Assembly: GCF_046484155.1 (NCBI RefSeq)
Contig: NZ_JAWOBT010000012.1
Coordinates: 1 to 43,480, forward strand
Direction: 5' to 3'
Origin: Alkalibacterium sp046484155
GTDB lineage: Bacteria; Bacillota; Bacilli; Lactobacillales; Carnobacteriaceae_A
Length of the DNA: 43,480 bases
The first letter of the stretch is position 1. Every line of letters begins with the position of its first letter. Position numbers and translations under genes: made by a program. Under the pieces are notes generated by a model. That model was not told the DNA's origin and searched no databases. It saw only the letters and a program-made list of their open reading frames with translations. Positions 42,562 through 43,480 of the stretch are shown in pieces.

Positions 42562-42999
42562 TCAACCGGGGAATGAATCGCGTCTCGAACGCCCGCTATT
42601 GAATTCCTTTAGTTGGTTTTGTACATATTGCATGACGACCTCTCTGGATACATCGCCAATGGTACTGGCAAAGTAACTATGAGACCATAACGAGCCTTTC
42701 CATAGTTCCTTTTTTGTATCGGGGAACTGTTTGAACCAGTCCCTCGCAGAAGCGCCCTTTAATGCCTTCATTACCGAACTGATGGACTTGTTCGGTGGGA
42801 AGGACACGACTAAATGAACGTGGTCGTCCACAACTTCACTCTCCAGTATGGTGATGTCGTTATTTTCGGCTATCGTGTACAGGAATGCCGTCATTGCCTG
42901 ACGGCGTTCGGGTGTTGTGAAGATGGCTTTGCGGTATTTTGTCACCCAGACTAGATGGTAGGTCGTGCGGTAAACATTGGTGCGTGTTTTTGTATACAT
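42562..42999 (-). CDS. tnpA: IS200/IS605-type transposase TnpA (HUH, Y1)
   Basis: A 145-residue Y1 transposase: YHLVWVTKYRKAIF at the start, the metal-binding His-hydrophobe-His pair (His60-Val-His62 in DHVHLVVSF) and the nucleophile Tyr125 in VVMQYVQNQ, with SLWSHSYFASTIG between. It cuts and rejoins single-stranded transposon ends. The ATG at 42999 has GGAGGG 6 bases upstream on the minus strand; the frame extends further to 43053 without a ribosome site. The stop codon falls inside the element's terminal hairpin. Confidence 0.92.
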   Translation of the reverse strand: MYTKTRTNVYRTTYHLVWVTKYRKAIFTTPERRQAMTAFLYTIAENNDITILESEVVDDHVHLVVSFPPNKSISSVMKALKGASARDWFKQFPDTKKELWKGSLWSHSYFASTIGDVSREVVMQYVQNQLKEFNSGRSRRDSFPG

Positions 43000-43097
43000 A
43001 TGTATCCCTCCATCGGCTTTAATCAAGCGCTTCAATAGTTTTTTTAACTTCATATGTGATATAATAAGTATACCATATAAAGAGGGGGCAACGCTAG

Positions 43098-43480
43098 ATG
43101 TTAATCGGCATTAAAGGCAAGTTAACCCTGAAACCAGACCAACAAGCGCAAGTCATGCAGAACATCGGCAATGCCCGTTTTGTGTGGAATCAATTTTTAG
43201 ACATGTGGAACGAACGGTATGAAAGCAACCCCACACTGCCCACGTTGAGCGAGTACGACCTGAACATTCTCCTCCCCACACTGAAACGGGAGCATGCCTT
43301 TTTAAAGGTGTCGGATTCCACCAGCCTCCAACAGGTCTCAACAGATTTAACGGGGGCATTCAAAAAGTTTTTCACGAACAAGGGACACTTCAAGCACCCA
43401 CGATTCAAAGCCAAACACCATGCCCGACAATCTTATACCGCAAAGAGCGTCAATAACGCCATTCGTTACGAGAACGGGTA
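43098..43480 (+). CDS. tnpB: RNA-guided nuclease TnpB, N-terminal part (3' truncated by window)
   Basis: The first 127 codons of a TnpB: the N-terminal OrfB/HTH segment GIKGKLTLKPDQQAQVMQNIGNARFVWNQFLDMWNERY, then LPTLKREHAFLKVSDSTSLQQVSTDLTGAFKKFF and the FKHPRFKAKHHARQSYT region characteristic of TnpB/Cas12 ancestors. The RuvC-like and zinc-ribbon parts are outside the window, so activity cannot be judged. TnpB cuts the donor site under guidance of an RNA from the element's right end. GAGGGGG precedes the ATG. Confidence 0.88.
   Translation, partial: MLIGIKGKLTLKPDQQAQVMQNIGNARFVWNQFLDMWNERYESNPTLPTLSEYDLNILLPTLKREHAFLKVSDSTSLQQVSTDLTGAFKKFFTNKGHFKHPRFKAKHHARQSYTAKSVNNAIRYENG

Larger units (their letters stand above)
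42535..43480. mobile_element. IS200/IS605-family element (right part beyond window)
   Basis: Divergent tnpA (-) and tnpB (+) identify an IS605-type transposon. Its left end is marked by a foldback at 42536-42594: GGGCGTT plus CGAGA pair with TCTCG plus AACGCCC, enclosing a second hairpin CTCTGG/CCGGGG around TTTCAA. Such subterminal hairpins are what TnpA recognises in single-stranded DNA. The composition is more GC-rich than the surroundings, suggesting recent arrival. The other end and most of tnpB lie outside. Confidence 0.85.

Noticed and set aside
1..43480. CRISPR arrays, rRNA and tRNA genes, phage structural genes
   Set aside because: No regularly spaced repeats, no recognisable tRNA or rRNA sequence and no phage genes were seen on either strand.

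Overview
The window reads as chromosomal DNA of a low-GC Gram-positive bacterium. The order pcrA-ligA-camS-gatCAB-dagK-rlmD, a CamS pheromone-type lipoprotein, an RlmD without Fe-S cysteines, a MecA_N-type penicillin-binding protein and PyrR attenuators all point to Lactobacillales. The acidic, Glu-rich surface proteins and a sodium-type ATPase suggest a salt- or alkali-tolerant member such as a Carnobacteriaceae relative; that placement is inference, since no rRNA gene is present.

Positions 1-11.7 kb carry housekeeping and envelope genes: a truncated FtsX-type permease, a thioredoxin, a convergent Gfo/Idh/MocA oxidoreductase, a GH73 glucosaminidase that seems to start at a non-AUG codon, a TIM-barrel protein, a class B PBP, a CNNM/CBS/CorC protein, a DUF2179 protein, an orphan PurK-like ATP-grasp enzyme and a GntR regulator. 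Positions 11.9-23.3 kb hold the conserved block pcrA, ligA, camS, gatC, gatA, gatB, dagK, rlmD (DNA repair and replication, tRNA amidation, lipid recycling, rRNA methylation).

The most striking part is 23.2-37.5 kb. The last ten or so codons of rlmD, with the terminator that follows, recur three more times at about 27.43, 30.26 and 37.40 kb, always in the same orientation. Each copy begins abruptly at the same point, CA(C/T)-(G/A)T, and still reads H(V/I)ES(V/I)..LLT(K/R) and a stop. They cut the region into three cassettes of about 4.2, 2.8 and 7.1 kb. Cassette 1 has a frameshifted small gene, degV, a CPBP protease and a GSDH-type lipoprotein. Cassette 2 has decayed genes, a small membrane protein, an APC permease and a transposase remnant. 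Cassette 3 has a complete N-ATPase operon (atpDCQRBEFAG), a group II intron-like RNA fragment and a truncated gene. This is the pattern expected from serial site-specific integration into the 3' end of rlmD, leaving displaced gene ends behind. No integrase remains in the window.

From 37.6 kb onward come an exodeoxyribonuclease III, then pyrK-pyrD behind two tandem PyrR-type attenuators with no gene between them, a DUF3179 protein with a coupled membrane protein, and the start of an IS200/IS605-family element (tnpA and tnpB divergent) that runs off the window and may have truncated the membrane protein gene.
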